Positions 8,570 through 22,414 of a DNA stretch of 64,000 nucleotides are shown piece by piece (within the stretch, counting starts at the first letter, position 1; the number at the start of each line of letters is the position of its first letter). The DNA comes from Kiloniellales bacterium (GTDB taxonomy: Bacteria > Pseudomonadota > Alphaproteobacteria > Kiloniellales > JAKSBE01), in NCBI GenBank assembly GCA_030066685.1, contig JASJBF010000032.1, positions 62,001 through 126,000 of the forward strand, given 5' to 3'. The notes beneath the pieces are model-generated. The model saw only the letters and a list, made by a program, of their open reading frames with translations, had not been told where the DNA came from and did not search any database. The position numbers and the translations under genes are program-made.

Positions 8570-8920
8570 ATGGTCTCTGGTTTGAGATGGACCCTTGCCA
8601 GCGTGATGGCCGCAAGCCTGCTGCCCGGCGCCGCCCTGGGCAACGCCCAGGACGAGGAGGATTTCCGGGCCCTCTGCGCCCTCGACACCGGCGCCGAGAA
8701 GTGCGACTGCTACCTGGTCCAGCTTCAGGAAACGCTTTCTGCGGCCGATTACCGCACCTTCCTCGGCGCCCTCCTGGCCAACGCCAAGAAGCTGAAGAGC
8801 GGGATCGAGCTCTCGCCCCATCTCATATCGATCGACGAGGAGGCCCAGGACCTGCGCAAGCGGATCACTCAGGCCAGCGATCACGGTCTGACCGCCTGCG
8901 AGATCGACTACCACGAATAG
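8570..8920 (+). CDS. Secreted small cysteine-containing protein, copy 2
   Basis: A 116-residue secreted protein, paralogous to its upstream neighbour. The signal peptide spans about residues 1-25. The mature part holds LCALDTGAEKCDCYLVQLQETLS, then DYRTFLGALLANAKK and a late cysteine in LTACEIDY. A ribosome site AGGAGA lies about 13 bases before the ATG. The cysteine spacing and the LSxxDY-x-x-FL segment match copy 1, but overall identity looks low, so the duplication is probably old. Function unknown. Confidence 0.7.
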   Translation: MVSGLRWTLASVMAASLLPGAALGNAQDEEDFRALCALDTGAEKCDCYLVQLQETLSAADYRTFLGALLANAKKLKSGIELSPHLISIDEEAQDLRKRITQASDHGLTACEIDYHE

Positions 8921-8981
8921 GCGTGAAGCCGGCCGAGCGCACCGTCAAGGAAAGCCTCGGCCGATCCGAAGGTCGACTGTC

Positions 8982-9004
8982 ATCACCGGGCTTGACCCGG
9001 TGAT
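8982..9004. repeat. Palindromic intergenic element
   Basis: A perfect inverted repeat with 9-bp arms: ATCACCGGG, a 5-base loop CTTGA, then CCCGGTGAT. There is no T-run on either side, so it is not a classical intrinsic terminator. Its outer sequence (TGTCATC) resembles that of the hairpin at 11835-11867, suggesting a dispersed REP-like family. It sits between convergent genes. Confidence 0.6.
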
Positions 9005-9077
9005 CCATGGACGCCCGGCTCAAACCCCGGCATGACCTTTGCGGCGCGACCTGCGCTCCGCACCGATCCCCCGCCCT

Positions 9078-11744
<2,667 letters not shown>

Positions 11745-11818
11745 CGCACTCCCCTGCCCGCTATCGCCCGCTTCGAGGGCCGTCGTTTCGTCCATTGCCC
11801 AACACTTCAATTCAGGAG

Positions 11819-11867
11819 CCAAACAAAAACACCGCTGTCATCCCCGGATCAGGTCCGGGGACGACAG
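11819..11867 (-). terminator. Intrinsic terminator after glyS
   Basis: On the minus strand a hairpin (arms built on CTGTC..CCCCGGA and TCCGGGG..GACAG, loop about 5 bases) is followed by GTGTTTTTGTTT. It lies just after the glyS stop and before ppdK, so it probably ends the glyQ-glyS transcript. The same stem resembles the palindrome at 8982-9004. Confidence 0.7.
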
Positions 11868-11896
11868 GAGGCGGTTAGCCGAAGGTGTCGCACGCC

Positions 11897-13972
11897 TCAC
11901 CCCTCGATCTTGGAGAAGTCGGCGACCCGTCCCAGGGTGCCGCCGATGGCCGAGAGCAGCCGCAGCCGGTTCTCGCGCAGCGCGGCGTCCTCGCTGTTGA
12001 CGGTCACGTGGTCGAAGAAGGCGTCGACCGGCCGGCGCAGCCCGGCCAGGGCGGCCATGGCGCCGGTGAAGTCCTCCTTGGAGAGCGCCGCGCCGGCCGT
12101 CTCCGAAGCCCGGTTCAGGGCCGCGAAGAGATGCTTCTCCTCGTCCTGTGCCAGGGCCGAGGCTTCGGCGCCGCCATTGTAGGTCGCCTTGTCCTTCTTC
12201 TGTTCGATGCGGACGATGTTCGCGGCGCGGCGGTAGGCGACCAGCAGGTTGGCACCGTCGTCGCTGCCGAGGAAGCCCTCCAGGGCCTCGACCCGGGCCA
12301 GCAGGCGTACCAGATCGTCCTCGCCGCCGAGCGCGAAGACCGCCGAGATCAGGTCGTGACGCACCCCGCGGTCGCGCAAGGCGACCTTCAGACGCTCGGC
12401 GAAGAAATCGACCAGAGGACCGGTCACCGCTTCGCTGCCCAAACTTCGGTAGAGCCTTGCGGAGGCCTCGAGGATCTCGAAGAGCGGCAGGCGAAGCCCG
12501 TTCTCGACGATCAGTCGGATCACGCCCAGCGCGGCACGGCGCAGGGCGTAGGGATCCTTGGAGCCGGTCGGCTTCTCGTCGACGGCGAAGAAGCCGACCA
12601 GGGAATCGATCTTGTCGGCCAGGGCGACGCAGACCGAGACCGGCGCCGAAGGGCAGGCGTCGTTCGGGCCCTGGGGCGCGTAGTGCGCGGCGATGGCCTC
12701 GGCGACTTCCTCATGCTCGCCGTCGTGGCGGGCGTAGTAGCGGCCCATGATGCCCTGCAGCTCGGGAAACTCGCCGACCATGCCGCTGGTCAGGTCGGCC
12801 TTGGCGAGTCGCGCCGCCGAGCGGACCCGGTCGAGGTCGGCGCCCGGCACGTGGCGGGCGATCTCGGCCGCCAGGGCCTGCATCCGGTCGACCTTCTCGT
12901 CCAGGGTGCCGAGCTTGGCGTGGAAGACGATCTGCTTCAGCGCCGGGGCGCGGCTGGCCAGGCTGGCCTTGCGGTCCTGGTCCCAGAAGAAGCGGGCGTC
13001 GGAGAGCCGGGCGCGCAGCACCCGCTCGTTGCCGGCAACGATCGTCTTGCCCCGGTCCGCCGTCGTCATGTTGGAGACGATGACGAAGCGGTCGGCCAGG
13101 CGGCCCGTCTCGTCCTGGGTCACGAAGTACTTCTGGTGGCTGCGCAGCGAGGTGGTCAGCACCTCCGGCGGCAGGTCCATGAACTCCTGATCGATGCGGC
13201 CGAGCAACGGCACCGGCCATTCGATCAGGCCGGCCACTTCCTCCAGCAGACCCGGATCCGATTTCACGGTGAGGCCCTGCTTGGCGGCGAGCTGGGCGGC
13301 CTTCTTCTCGATGATCGCCTTGCGTTCGGCCGGGTCGAGGATCACCTTGGCCGTCTTGAGCTTGGCCTTGTAGTCCTTGAAGTTCGCCACCGCGAAAGCC
13401 TTGGGCGCTAGGAAGCGGTGGCCGACTGTCCGGTTGCCGAACGCGAACTCGGCCGCGCCCAGCTCGACCGCGCCCGTCAGGCGCTTGCCGTTGAAGACGG
13501 CGAGGACCGCGTGCAGCGGCCGGACCCAGCGGAAGGCCCCGGCGTTCCAGCGCATCGACTTGGGCCAGGACAGCGCGCGGAGCGCGGCGCCGATCACCTC
13601 GGGCAGGACCTCGGCGGTCCGCCGACCCGGGACCTCGCGGACCAGGAAGTAGACCTTGCCCTTGTCGGTCTCGCGCAGCTCGGCCTGATCGATGGAGCTC
13701 AGGCCGTTGGCCTTGAGAAACCCCTGGATCGCCTGCTCCGGCGCACCCTCGCGGGGCCCGCGCTTTTCCTCGCGGGCATCGGGCTGGCGCTTCGGCAGGC
13801 CGTCGACCAACAGCGCCAGGCGCCGCGGCGTCGCGAAGGATTCGGCCTCGGAACATTTGAGACCCACCTCCTCGAGCCCTTCGCACACCAGGCGCCGCAG
13901 GTCCTCCGCCGCCCGCGTTTGCATGCGCGCCGGGATCTCCTCGGACAGGACCTCCAGCAGCAGCTCAGGCAT
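11897..13972 (-). CDS. glyS: Glycyl-tRNA synthetase beta subunit
   Basis: A 691-residue beta subunit of the alpha2beta2 bacterial glycyl-tRNA synthetase. It begins [18 protein letters not shown], the standard opening, continues with [17 protein letters not shown] and GRRTAEVLP, and carries the central HD-like region ([36 protein letters not shown]) and a C-terminal DALR-type anticodon domain with [10 protein letters not shown]. The length is normal. It follows glyQ on the same strand with a 114-bp gap containing a large inverted repeat. Confidence 0.96.
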   Translation of the reverse strand: MPELLLEVLSEEIPARMQTRAAEDLRRLVCEGLEEVGLKCSEAESFATPRRLALLVDGLPKRQPDAREEKRGPREGAPEQAIQGFLKANGLSSIDQAELRETDKGKVYFLVREVPGRRTAEVLPEVIGAALRALSWPKSMRWNAGAFRWVRPLHAVLAVFNGKRLTGAVELGAAEFAFGNRTVGHRFLAPKAFAVANFKDYKAKLKTAKVILDPAERKAIIEKKAAQLAAKQGLTVKSDPGLLEEVAGLIEWPVPLLGRIDQEFMDLPPEVLTTSLRSHQKYFVTQDETGRLADRFVIVSNMTTADRGKTIVAGNERVLRARLSDARFFWDQDRKASLASRAPALKQIVFHAKLGTLDEKVDRMQALAAEIARHVPGADLDRVRSAARLAKADLTSGMVGEFPELQGIMGRYYARHDGEHEEVAEAIAAHYAPQGPNDACPSAPVSVCVALADKIDSLVGFFAVDEKPTGSKDPYALRRAALGVIRLIVENGLRLPLFEILEASARLYRSLGSEAVTGPLVDFFAERLKVALRDRGVRHDLISAVFALGGEDDLVRLLARVEALEGFLGSDDGANLLVAYRRAANIVRIEQKKDKATYNGGAEASALAQDEEKHLFAALNRASETAGAALSKEDFTGAMAALAGLRRPVDAFFDHVTVNSEDAALRENRLRLLSAIGGTLGRVADFSKIEG

Positions 13973-13978
13973 CGCGGG

Positions 13979-14067
13979 CTCCAGCGAGAAAAACTCTGCC
14001 TTGAGGGGAAGCCGCGATGAGCCCCCTCCCCATCAAGGGGGGAGGGAATGGAGTTCTCGCTGCGGAG
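13979..14067. repeat. Structured spacer between glyQ and glyS
   Basis: An inner hairpin pairs CCCCCTCCCC (14022-14031) with GGGGGGAGGG (14037-14046) around ATCAA. An outer imperfect stem pairs CTCCAGCGAGAA and ACTC on the left with GAGTTCTCGCTGCGGAG on the right. It lies between two genes whose products are needed in equal amounts. It could be an RNA processing or attenuation element, or a dispersed repeat; sequence alone cannot decide. Confidence 0.5.
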
Positions 14068-14086
14068 ATGAGACCAAGCAGGGCCA

Positions 14087-15016
14087 TCACGCCGCCTCCC
14101 GGCTGGCCAGCCAGGCTTCGCAGCAGCCCTTGGCGAGGGTGCGGATGCGGCCGATGTAGGACTGGCGCTCGGTCACCGAGATCACCCCGCGGGCATCCAG
14201 CAGGTTAAAGAGGTGGCTGGCCTTCATGCAGTGGTCATAGGCCGGCAGCGGCAGGGGATGGTTGCGGTTCAGGAGCTTGCCGCACTCCGCCTCGGCATCG
14301 GCGAAGTGCCGCATCAGCACCTCGGTCGAGGCGGCCTCGAAGTTGTAGGTCGAGAACTCCCACTCGTTCTGCAGGAAGACGTCGCGGTACCGCTTGCCGC
14401 CTTGCTCCAGGGGCACGCCGTCCCAGTCCAGGTCGTAGACGTTCTCGACGCCCTGGACGTACATCGCCAGGCGCTCCAATCCGTAAGTCAGCTCGACCGA
14501 GACCGGATCGCAGTCGATGCCGCCGACCTGCTGGAAGTAGGTGTACTGGGTGACCTCCATGCCGTCGCACCAGACCTCCCAGCCCAAACCCCAGGCGCCG
14601 AGGGTCGGGGCCTCCCAATCGTCCTCGACGAAGCGGATGTCGTGGGCCAGGGGGTCGATGCCGAGGGCGCGCAGCGAGCCGAGGTAGAGTTCCTGGCTGT
14701 CGGCCGGCGCCGGCTTGAGGATCACCTGGTACTGGTAGTAGTGCTGCAGGCGATTCGGGTTCTCGCCGTAGCGGCCGTCGGTCGGCCGTCGCGAGGGCTG
14801 GACGTAGGCCGCGCGCCAAGTCTCGGGCCCCAGGGCACGCAAGGTTGTCGCCGGATGGAAGGTGCCAGCGCCGACCTCCATGTCGTAGGGCTGCAGAATC
14901 ACGCAGCCCTGGTCGGCCCAGTAGTCCTGCAAGGTCAGGATCAGGCGCTGGAAGCAGGTCCGTCTCGCCTCGGCCTGGGCCAGGGATGTGGCTTGGTCGT
15001 TCCGCGTCTTCGGCAT
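14087..15016 (-). CDS. glyQ: Glycyl-tRNA synthetase alpha subunit
   Basis: A 309-residue class II synthetase subunit carrying the glycine-activating core. Family blocks are [30 protein letters not shown] (start of the catalytic fold), [13 protein letters not shown] (motif 2 region), [17 protein letters not shown] and [13 protein letters not shown]. The length and order match bacterial GlyQ. The start at 15016 removes a short non-conserved extension; no strong ribosome site is visible. It is upstream of glyS and likely cotranscribed. Confidence 0.96.
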   Translation of the reverse strand: MPKTRNDQATSLAQAEARRTCFQRLILTLQDYWADQGCVILQPYDMEVGAGTFHPATTLRALGPETWRAAYVQPSRRPTDGRYGENPNRLQHYYQYQVILKPAPADSQELYLGSLRALGIDPLAHDIRFVEDDWEAPTLGAWGLGWEVWCDGMEVTQYTYFQQVGGIDCDPVSVELTYGLERLAMYVQGVENVYDLDWDGVPLEQGGKRYRDVFLQNEWEFSTYNFEAASTEVLMRHFADAEAECGKLLNRNHPLPLPAYDHCMKASHLFNLLDARGVISVTERQSYIGRIRTLAKGCCEAWLASREAA

Positions 15017-15111
15017 GGGGCTGTCGCGATTGCTGCAGCGCACAACGGCGCGTGAACCTTATCTTTCGCCCCGGGGCGAATCAAGCGCAGAGGCCGGAGC
15101 CGGGGGCACCG

Positions 15112-15348
15112 CTACAGTAGCCGGCCGCAGTTGCTGCAGCTGTTGTCCGGCTTGGGAACCTGATAGGTCTTGCAGGCCGGGCATTCGACCATCTCTTCGA
15201 CCCTGGGCGTGCCACCGGCCCGCCCCACCTTGGATTTGTCCTCGGCCTTGCGCATCCGGTCGAGGCGCGAGATCCACTTGAAGCCCCACCAGACGGCGCC
15301 GAGGATGGCAACGAGAACCAGCAGTTTCTGGATCGAGAACCCGAGCAT
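15112..15348 (-). CDS. Small membrane protein with zinc ribbon
   Basis: A 78-residue protein. One transmembrane helix spans about residues 7-25, then a basic linker, then a C-terminal zinc ribbon with CPAC and CSNC pairs about 15 residues apart. The four cysteines should bind one zinc. The layout (membrane anchor plus cytoplasmic ribbon) is seen in small uncharacterised alphaproteobacterial proteins. No partner is evident from the context. Confidence 0.75.
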   Translation of the reverse strand: MLGFSIQKLLVLVAILGAVWWGFKWISRLDRMRKAEDKSKVGRAGGTPRVEEMVECPACKTYQVPKPDNSCSNCGRLL

Positions 15349-15480
15349 GTCGGAGTCTTAGGGGCGCGTGGGGCCGGCGGTCAAGCCAAAGGCTGCCGCC
15401 CGGCCTGACAATAGATCCGCAACGTTGAATACCGATCGACCGGTTGAGCGCAAAAGCCGCACAGGTGATAATCGAACACA

Positions 15481-15903
15481 ATGAAATCCGGCAGAATCCT
15501 TACTGTGCACGACTTCTGGGATGCACCCTTAGCAGGGATCTTCGATTGTGATGGACATCCACATCTCTTCGAACGGCAATTCTCTGAGGAGTTGGATGAC
15601 TACTCGGATGAGTTTCTGATAATTGCCGTCGATCAAGAAGCCCTCGACCTCGCCTTGGAGGCAGAAGCCATCCACAGGCGTTGGCGCGACGCCTACTCTC
15701 GCGGCGAAGTGGCCTGGGATTATCGAGGCGATATGGCGTTGCCCGAGGATCGGGCGCGAAAAGCGGAGTTGACCGGTCTGCTCAAAGGTCGACTGGAAAT
15801 CGATCCCAAAAGAGCCAAGCGTGTAATCGGCAGGGTCGAAGTCGTTGGAATGCCTAATCCAAACAGCTGGCTGCACTGGTCAGTGGCCAGGCCTCAAGGC
15901 TGA
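15481..15903 (+). CDS. Hypothetical protein of atypical base composition
   Basis: A 140-residue protein with no membrane segment or recognised motif. Tryptophans and acidic residues are frequent in the first half (VHDFWDAP, ELDDYSDEF), and residues 70-125 look helical and basic. The gene is visibly richer in A and T than its neighbours and uses codons such as ATA, TTA and CGA that they avoid, which suggests acquisition from outside. No mobility gene lies nearby. The open frame, plausible start and normal protein composition support a real gene; function is unknown. Confidence 0.55.
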   Translation: MKSGRILTVHDFWDAPLAGIFDCDGHPHLFERQFSEELDDYSDEFLIIAVDQEALDLALEAEAIHRRWRDAYSRGEVAWDYRGDMALPEDRARKAELTGLLKGRLEIDPKRAKRVIGRVEVVGMPNPNSWLHWSVARPQG

Positions 15904-15935
15904 GACTTTCCAGCTTCCAGGTCTTCTAGCGGCTA

Positions 15936-16796
15936 TCAAAGCCCGTAGCGCGACCACCAGGCGCGTTCCTCGGCGGCGGCGAGCAGGCCGGCAGCCCAAG
16001 CGCCCTCGGCCAGGCTTGGCCCCTGGGTCAGACCGAGGCGGCGGCGCCACCAGGGCCGGGCGCCGTCGACCCGCTTGAGGTGGACCTTTTCGCCGTAGCG
16101 TTCGCGCATCACCGCGCGCAGATGACCGAGGCCGTCGATCAGGCCCAGCTCCAGCGCCTTCTTGCCGGTCCAGAATTCGCCGCTGAACAGCGCCCGATCG
16201 CTGCCCTTGAGCCGCTCGCCGCGGCGCGCCTTGACCGTCTCGATGAAGGTCGCGTGCATGTCCTTCTGGATCGCCTTGAGGCGGGTCACGTCCTTGGGAT
16301 CCTCGTCCAGGAAGGGGTCGAGCATGCCCTTGCGCTCGCCGGCGGTGTGGACCCGGCGCTCGATGCCGAAGCGTTTCAGAAGCTCGGGAAATCCGAAGCC
16401 GGCGGAGATCACCCCGATCGAGCCGAGGATCGAGCTGTCGTCGGCGAAGATCTCGTCGGCGGCACAGGCCAGCCAGTAGCCGCCCGAGGCCGCCGCGTCC
16501 TCGCAGAAGGCCACCACCGGGATCTTCTTCTCCTCGGCCAGGTCGCGGATCCGCCCGGCGATCAGGGCCGATTGCACCGGCGAGCCGCCAGGCGAGTTGA
16601 CCTGCAGGGCCACGGCCTTGAGGCGCGGCGCCTTGAAGGCCCGATCGATGGCCGGGGCCAGGTCGCTGAGGGTCAGGCCGCTGCGCAACGGCCCGAGCGA
16701 GCCGATCACCCCGGAGAGCCGGATGACGGTGACGACCGGCGGCGGCTCCGGCAGGCGCCCGAAGGAGCAGCGGTGGATCAGGCTGGCGATATCCAT
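15936..16796 (-). CDS. sppA: S49-family peptidase (SppA-like)
   Basis: A 286-residue serine peptidase of the S49 family, which degrades cleaved signal peptides or membrane-protein fragments. It has LRLKAVALQVNSPGGSP-like core strands, the nucleophile segment DAAASGGYWLACAADEI and SILGSIGVI; the lysine of the Ser-Lys dyad is probably in AGERKGMLDPF. This is the short single-domain type. There is only a weak N-terminal hydrophobic stretch, so it may be cytoplasmic or peripheral rather than membrane-anchored. It lies downstream of the methyltransferase/DUF2007 pair on the same strand, an arrangement I associate with alphaproteobacteria. Confidence 0.88.
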   Translation of the reverse strand: MDIASLIHRCSFGRLPEPPPVVTVIRLSGVIGSLGPLRSGLTLSDLAPAIDRAFKAPRLKAVALQVNSPGGSPVQSALIAGRIRDLAEEKKIPVVAFCEDAAASGGYWLACAADEIFADDSSILGSIGVISAGFGFPELLKRFGIERRVHTAGERKGMLDPFLDEDPKDVTRLKAIQKDMHATFIETVKARRGERLKGSDRALFSGEFWTGKKALELGLIDGLGHLRAVMRERYGEKVHLKRVDGARPWWRRRLGLTQGPSLAEGAWAAGLLAAAEERAWWSRYGL

Positions 16797-16846
16797 GAGC
16801 GCCTAGATAAGGACTGCCGGCCCGGCTGCCAAGCGCAGAGCAGCGC

Positions 16847-17605
16847 CTATAGCGGCAGCGGCGCGGCGTCGCGCAGCACCGCCTCGGCCGGCGCGGTGAA
16901 GCCGCCGTCGGGACGGTGCAGCACCAGGCCGGGATGCAGGCTCAGAGGCGCCCGGCTGCCCTTGCGCGCACGGACGACGATCCGCTTGGCCGGCTTGGCT
17001 TCGGCACCGCCCGGCCAGAGCGGTAAGATCACGGTTGCGCCGGCCCGGCCCGTCAGGGCCGCGAGGATCTCGTCCAGGCGCTCGGCCCGGTGGATCACGC
17101 TCAGGGTCCCGTCATCGCGCAGCCGGCGCAGTCCTAGGTCGAGCCAGTCCATCAGGCCGGCCGTCGCCTCGCCATGGCTACGGCGGCGGTCCGCGTCCTC
17201 GGGCAGGCGCGAGCGGGCCGGATCCAGATAGGGCGGGTTGATCAGGACGTGATCGAAGCGCGCGGCGCGCAGGGCCGGCGGCGGCGCCAGAACCTCGCCC
17301 TCGAGGATTTGGAAGCTGTCCCCGACGCCGTTGACCGCCGCGTTGTCCCGGGCCAGCGCGGCGGTTGCTGGATCGGACTCCAGGCCGCTGGCGGCGACGC
17401 CGGGCACCCGGGCCAGCAGGCAGAGCGCGGCGGCCCCGCTGCCGCAGCCGAGGTCGAGCACCGCCTGCCCGGCGCGGGCCGGCACGGCCGCCGCGAGGAA
17501 CACCGGATCGATCGCCACCCGGTAGCCGCCGGCGGCCTGCAGCAGGCGAACCCGACCGTCGAGCAGCCGATCCTCGGTCACGGCGGGTCGGGCCCCGAGG
17601 CTCAC
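16847..17605 (-). CDS. TrmN6-type adenine-N6 methyltransferase
   Basis: A 252-residue methyltransferase with SAM motif LDLGCGSGAAAL at about residues 45-56 and the N6-adenine motif NPPYLDP near residue 125. NPPY is typical of enzymes that methylate exocyclic amino groups; the overall pattern fits the tRNA1(Val) A37-N6 methyltransferase family. A related rRNA or protein substrate cannot be excluded. The GTG start overlaps the stop of the upstream DUF2007 gene by four bases (GTGA), so the two are translationally coupled. Confidence 0.78.
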   Translation of the reverse strand: MSLGARPAVTEDRLLDGRVRLLQAAGGYRVAIDPVFLAAAVPARAGQAVLDLGCGSGAAALCLLARVPGVAASGLESDPATAALARDNAAVNGVGDSFQILEGEVLAPPPALRAARFDHVLINPPYLDPARSRLPEDADRRRSHGEATAGLMDWLDLGLRRLRDDGTLSVIHRAERLDEILAALTGRAGATVILPLWPGGAEAKPAKRIVVRARKGSRAPLSLHPGLVLHRPDGGFTAPAEAVLRDAAPLPL

Positions 17606-17817
17606 GGCATCGGCTCCTCGCCGACCTCGGTCAGCAGGCGCCGGGCCTGGACGTAGTCATCGTCGCCGACGCAGAGCCGCCGCGGGATCGCCCCGGCCGA
17701 GCCCTCCAGGACGCTGGTGTGACCGTCCAGCACGAAGGTCGGGATCCCGGAATCGGACAGCAAGGCCCGGAGCCAGGAGATCTTGACCAGATCGTTGCTG
17801 CGCAGCAGCTCCTTCAT
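17602..17817 (-). CDS. DUF2007 domain protein
   Basis: A 71-residue protein made only of a DUF2007 domain (PF09413-type, small ferredoxin-like fold, sometimes called a putative signal-transducing protein). The pattern MKELLRSNDLVKISWLRALL, then GIPTFVLDGH and RRLCVGDDDYVQARRLL, is characteristic. It overlaps the downstream methyltransferase start by four bases. The frame stays open upstream but that part is not family-like, so the ATG at 17817 is used. Function unknown; the coupling suggests an accessory role for the methyltransferase. Confidence 0.8.
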   Translation of the reverse strand: MKELLRSNDLVKISWLRALLSDSGIPTFVLDGHTSVLEGSAGAIPRRLCVGDDDYVQARRLLTEVGEEPMP

Positions 17818-17984
17818 CTCAGGACACCTTTCCCAAACCGCATCGGCCTTCGCGCCCGGTGACGCGAAGTGAGCGGGCTTGACCGGCCCGGCGTTCCTCC
17901 TATCCTGCCAGAAAATATGGCCCATCCCCACGACGCAAGTAGTATGATGGGCATAGCGGGATAACCTTGAAACGAGGACCTGAC

Positions 17985-19007
17985 TTGGCATTCGCTGCCG
18001 GCGCGACGACAGAGAAGACAGCACGGGACCGCTCCGCCAACGACCGCTTGGCCGGCCTCGTCGGGGACGACCTGAAGGCCGTCAACGCCACGATCCTGGC
18101 ACGCATGGACTCGCCCGTGGCGCTGATCCCGCAGCTCGCCGGACACATCATCGCCGCCGGCGGCAAGCGCCTGCGACCGATGCTCACACTCGCCTCGGCC
18201 CGGCTCTGCGGCTATCAGGGGCAGCGCCACGTCCCGCTTGCCGCCTGCGTCGAGTTCATCCATACCGCTACGCTGCTTCACGACGACGTGGTCGACGACA
18301 GCGGCCTGCGCCGCGGCCTCGCGACCGCGAACGCGGTCTGGGGCAACAAGGCCAGCGTTCTGGTCGGCGATTTTCTGTTCAGCCGGGCCTTCCAGCTGAT
18401 GGTCGAGGACGGCTCGCTGAAGATCCTCAAGATTCTCTCCGACGCCTCGGCAATCATTGCCGAGGGCGAGGTCCAGCAGCTGATGACCGCCAACGACACC
18501 TCGACCGACGAGGTCACCTATCTGGACGTCATCCGCTCCAAGACCGCCGCCCTCTTCGCCGCCGCCTGCCAGGTGGGCGCGGTGGTGGCCGAGCGGCCGG
18601 AAAGCGAGGAAGAAGCGCTGCGCCGCTTCGGCCTCAATTTCGGCATGGCCTTCCAGCTGATCGACGACGTCCTGGACTACAACGCCGACCAGGGCGAGCT
18701 GGGCAAGGCGGTCGGCGATGACTTCCGCGACGGCAAGGTCACCTTGCCGGTGGTCCTGGCCTTCGCCCGCGGCGACGAAGCCGAGCGCGGTTTCTGGCGG
18801 CGCTGCATCGAGGAGCTGGATCAGCGCGACGCCGACCTCGAAGAGGCCCTCGCCCTGATGCAGCGGCACGGCGCCCTGGCCGACGCCATGGAGCGGGCCC
18901 GAAGCTACGGCCGGGCCGCGCTGGAGAACCTCGACACCTTCGCCGAGAGCGCGGTCAAGTCGGCGCTGGCCGAGACCCTGGAGCAGAGCCTCCGGCGGAT
19001 CAGCTGA
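17985..19007 (+). CDS. ispB: Polyprenyl diphosphate synthase
   Basis: A trans-prenyltransferase that builds the ubiquinone side chain (probably decaprenyl, given the lineage). Both aspartate-rich motifs are present: DDVVDD near residue 98 and DDVLD near 226. They are accompanied by GGKRLRPML, the GRRG-like LRRGLATANAVWG and GDDFRDGKVTLP. The first TTG (17967) has no ribosome site, whereas the in-frame TTG at 17985 has GAGGA six bases before it, so I use 17985. It is divergent from the DUF2007 gene. Confidence 0.93.
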   Translation: MAFAAGATTEKTARDRSANDRLAGLVGDDLKAVNATILARMDSPVALIPQLAGHIIAAGGKRLRPMLTLASARLCGYQGQRHVPLAACVEFIHTATLLHDDVVDDSGLRRGLATANAVWGNKASVLVGDFLFSRAFQLMVEDGSLKILKILSDASAIIAEGEVQQLMTANDTSTDEVTYLDVIRSKTAALFAAACQVGAVVAERPESEEEALRRFGLNFGMAFQLIDDVLDYNADQGELGKAVGDDFRDGKVTLPVVLAFARGDEAERGFWRRCIEELDQRDADLEEALALMQRHGALADAMERARSYGRAALENLDTFAESAVKSALAETLEQSLRRIS

Positions 19008-19017
19008 CCTGCTGCCG

Positions 19018-19518
19018 TCAGGGCAGGAAGTCGGCGGTCACGAAAAGCATGTTGACCGTCTCGCCGTCCGCGGAGAGCGGCAGGATCAGGTCCTCGGTCT
19101 TCTTGTATTCGTGGTGCTTGCCGACATAGGGCGTATCGCTGGACAGCGGCGTCCGGGTCTCGACCACGCGGGCGCAGGCGGACCAGATCCGGCTGGGCGG
19201 CCGCTGGTGGGGGATCTCGCTCATCCAGGTGCCCGTGAGGTCGCGGTTCAGGTGGCTCGCCATCTTGGTCCCGATCAGGCGATAGCGGAAATCGAGCGGA
19301 TCCCGGGCCACGTCGAGCAGGAACACGCAAGGCAGGATCGTGCGAATGTCCGAGGGATCCAGGTCGGCCCTGGCCGGCATGGCCCGCCCGGCACGGATCC
19401 TGTCCCAGTAGGCGAAGGCTGCCTGGTTCGTCGGGTGCCGAAGCCGCCCCGCCTCGAATACGGCGGTCGCTGCCGCGTCGCGCCCCTTGCGCTTTCCATC
19501 CCTTCGCGATGGTTCCAT
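19018..19518 (-). CDS. PAS_5-type PAS-domain protein, second copy
   Basis: A 166-residue paralogue of the protein at 3543-4034. The shared blocks are FAYWDRIRAGRAMPARADLDPSDI, LPCVFLLDVARDPLDFRYRLIGT and PPSRIW. The N-terminus is basic and about 25 residues longer than in the first copy. No output domain is present. The ATG at 19518 is preferred to a TTG two codons upstream. It converges with the polyprenyl synthase gene, with only about 10 bp between the stops. Confidence 0.8.
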   Translation of the reverse strand: MEPSRRDGKRKGRDAAATAVFEAGRLRHPTNQAAFAYWDRIRAGRAMPARADLDPSDIRTILPCVFLLDVARDPLDFRYRLIGTKMASHLNRDLTGTWMSEIPHQRPPSRIWSACARVVETRTPLSSDTPYVGKHHEYKKTEDLILPLSADGETVNMLFVTADFLP

Positions 19519-19706
19519 GCTCAAGCTCGTCTGGCGTGGAGTGAGTCGAGCCTAGAACTGCTCAGTGCTTCGGCAAATCCCGAAAATGGCGTATCGGAGC
19601 AGGAAAATCACATCGAAGCCTGGCGGGCTCCCTCGGTCCGCTAGGACCTGCAACGCCCACGCCCGGAACCGATCTCGACGGTCTCCGCGAGGTGCCTCGT
19701 GAAACC

Positions 19707-19783
19707 TGGTCGGGGAGAGAGGATTTGAACCTCCGGCCCCCACGTCCCGAACGTGGTGCTCTACCAGGCTGAGCTACTCCCCG
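19707..19783 (-). tRNA. tRNA-Pro(CGG)
   Basis: A 77-base cloverleaf on the minus strand. The acceptor stem CGGGGAG pairs with CTCCCCG, followed by discriminator A and an encoded CCA. The D arm contains AGCTCAGCCTGGTAGAGC. The anticodon stem CCACG/CGTGG encloses the loop TTCGGGA with anticodon CGG, and the T arm contains GGTTCAAATCC. All parts fold without mismatches in the stems I checked. Confidence 0.97.
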
Positions 19784-20091
19784 AAGCGCCGGGGTTATAG
19801 CCCGCTTCAGACTGCTTGGCAACGTTCACCTGGGCGCCCCGAGGCGGGCTCGGATTCCTTAAGCGGACTTAACACTTAGCAAGTCGTTAAGGATTTTCGC
19901 TCAGTCTTGATTCGGCCAGGAGCCGGGACTCCCGCGGGTCCTGGCCAGAGCGGCTCCCCGAGGCGGCGGGCCGACGGACGGGCGAAGCGTGGAGGACGGC
20001 GGCAGCCCATGGTCATCGCGGCTTCAAGACGCGAAGCTTGGTCACGCAAGCGATGGCTGCCAGCTCATCCGCTGCGGCCGGAGACCGGACG
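19784..20091. promoter_or_regulatory. Upstream region of the sensor kinase with CtrA-like boxes and GANTC sites
   Basis: This gap holds the upstream region of the kinase gene. TTAA occurs at 19859, 19869 and 19887. The first two are spaced by six bases (the CtrA consensus has seven), and TTAG-CAAGTCG-TTAA at 19876-19890 is one mismatch from consensus. Two GANTC sites, targets of CcrM/GcrA regulation, flank the cluster at 19853 and 19909. Inverted repeats built on CCTTAA/TTAAGG span it. This is suggestive of cell-cycle control, not proof. Confidence 0.45.
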
Positions 20092-22395
<2,304 letters not shown>

Positions 22396-22414
22396 AGCGC
22401 CGCGGCAGGCCGCG

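Noticed and set aside
13973-14086. A T-box riboswitch for glyQS.
   Set aside because: The region lies between glyQ and glyS, not before glyQ, has no T-box consensus, and T-boxes are not expected in this lineage.
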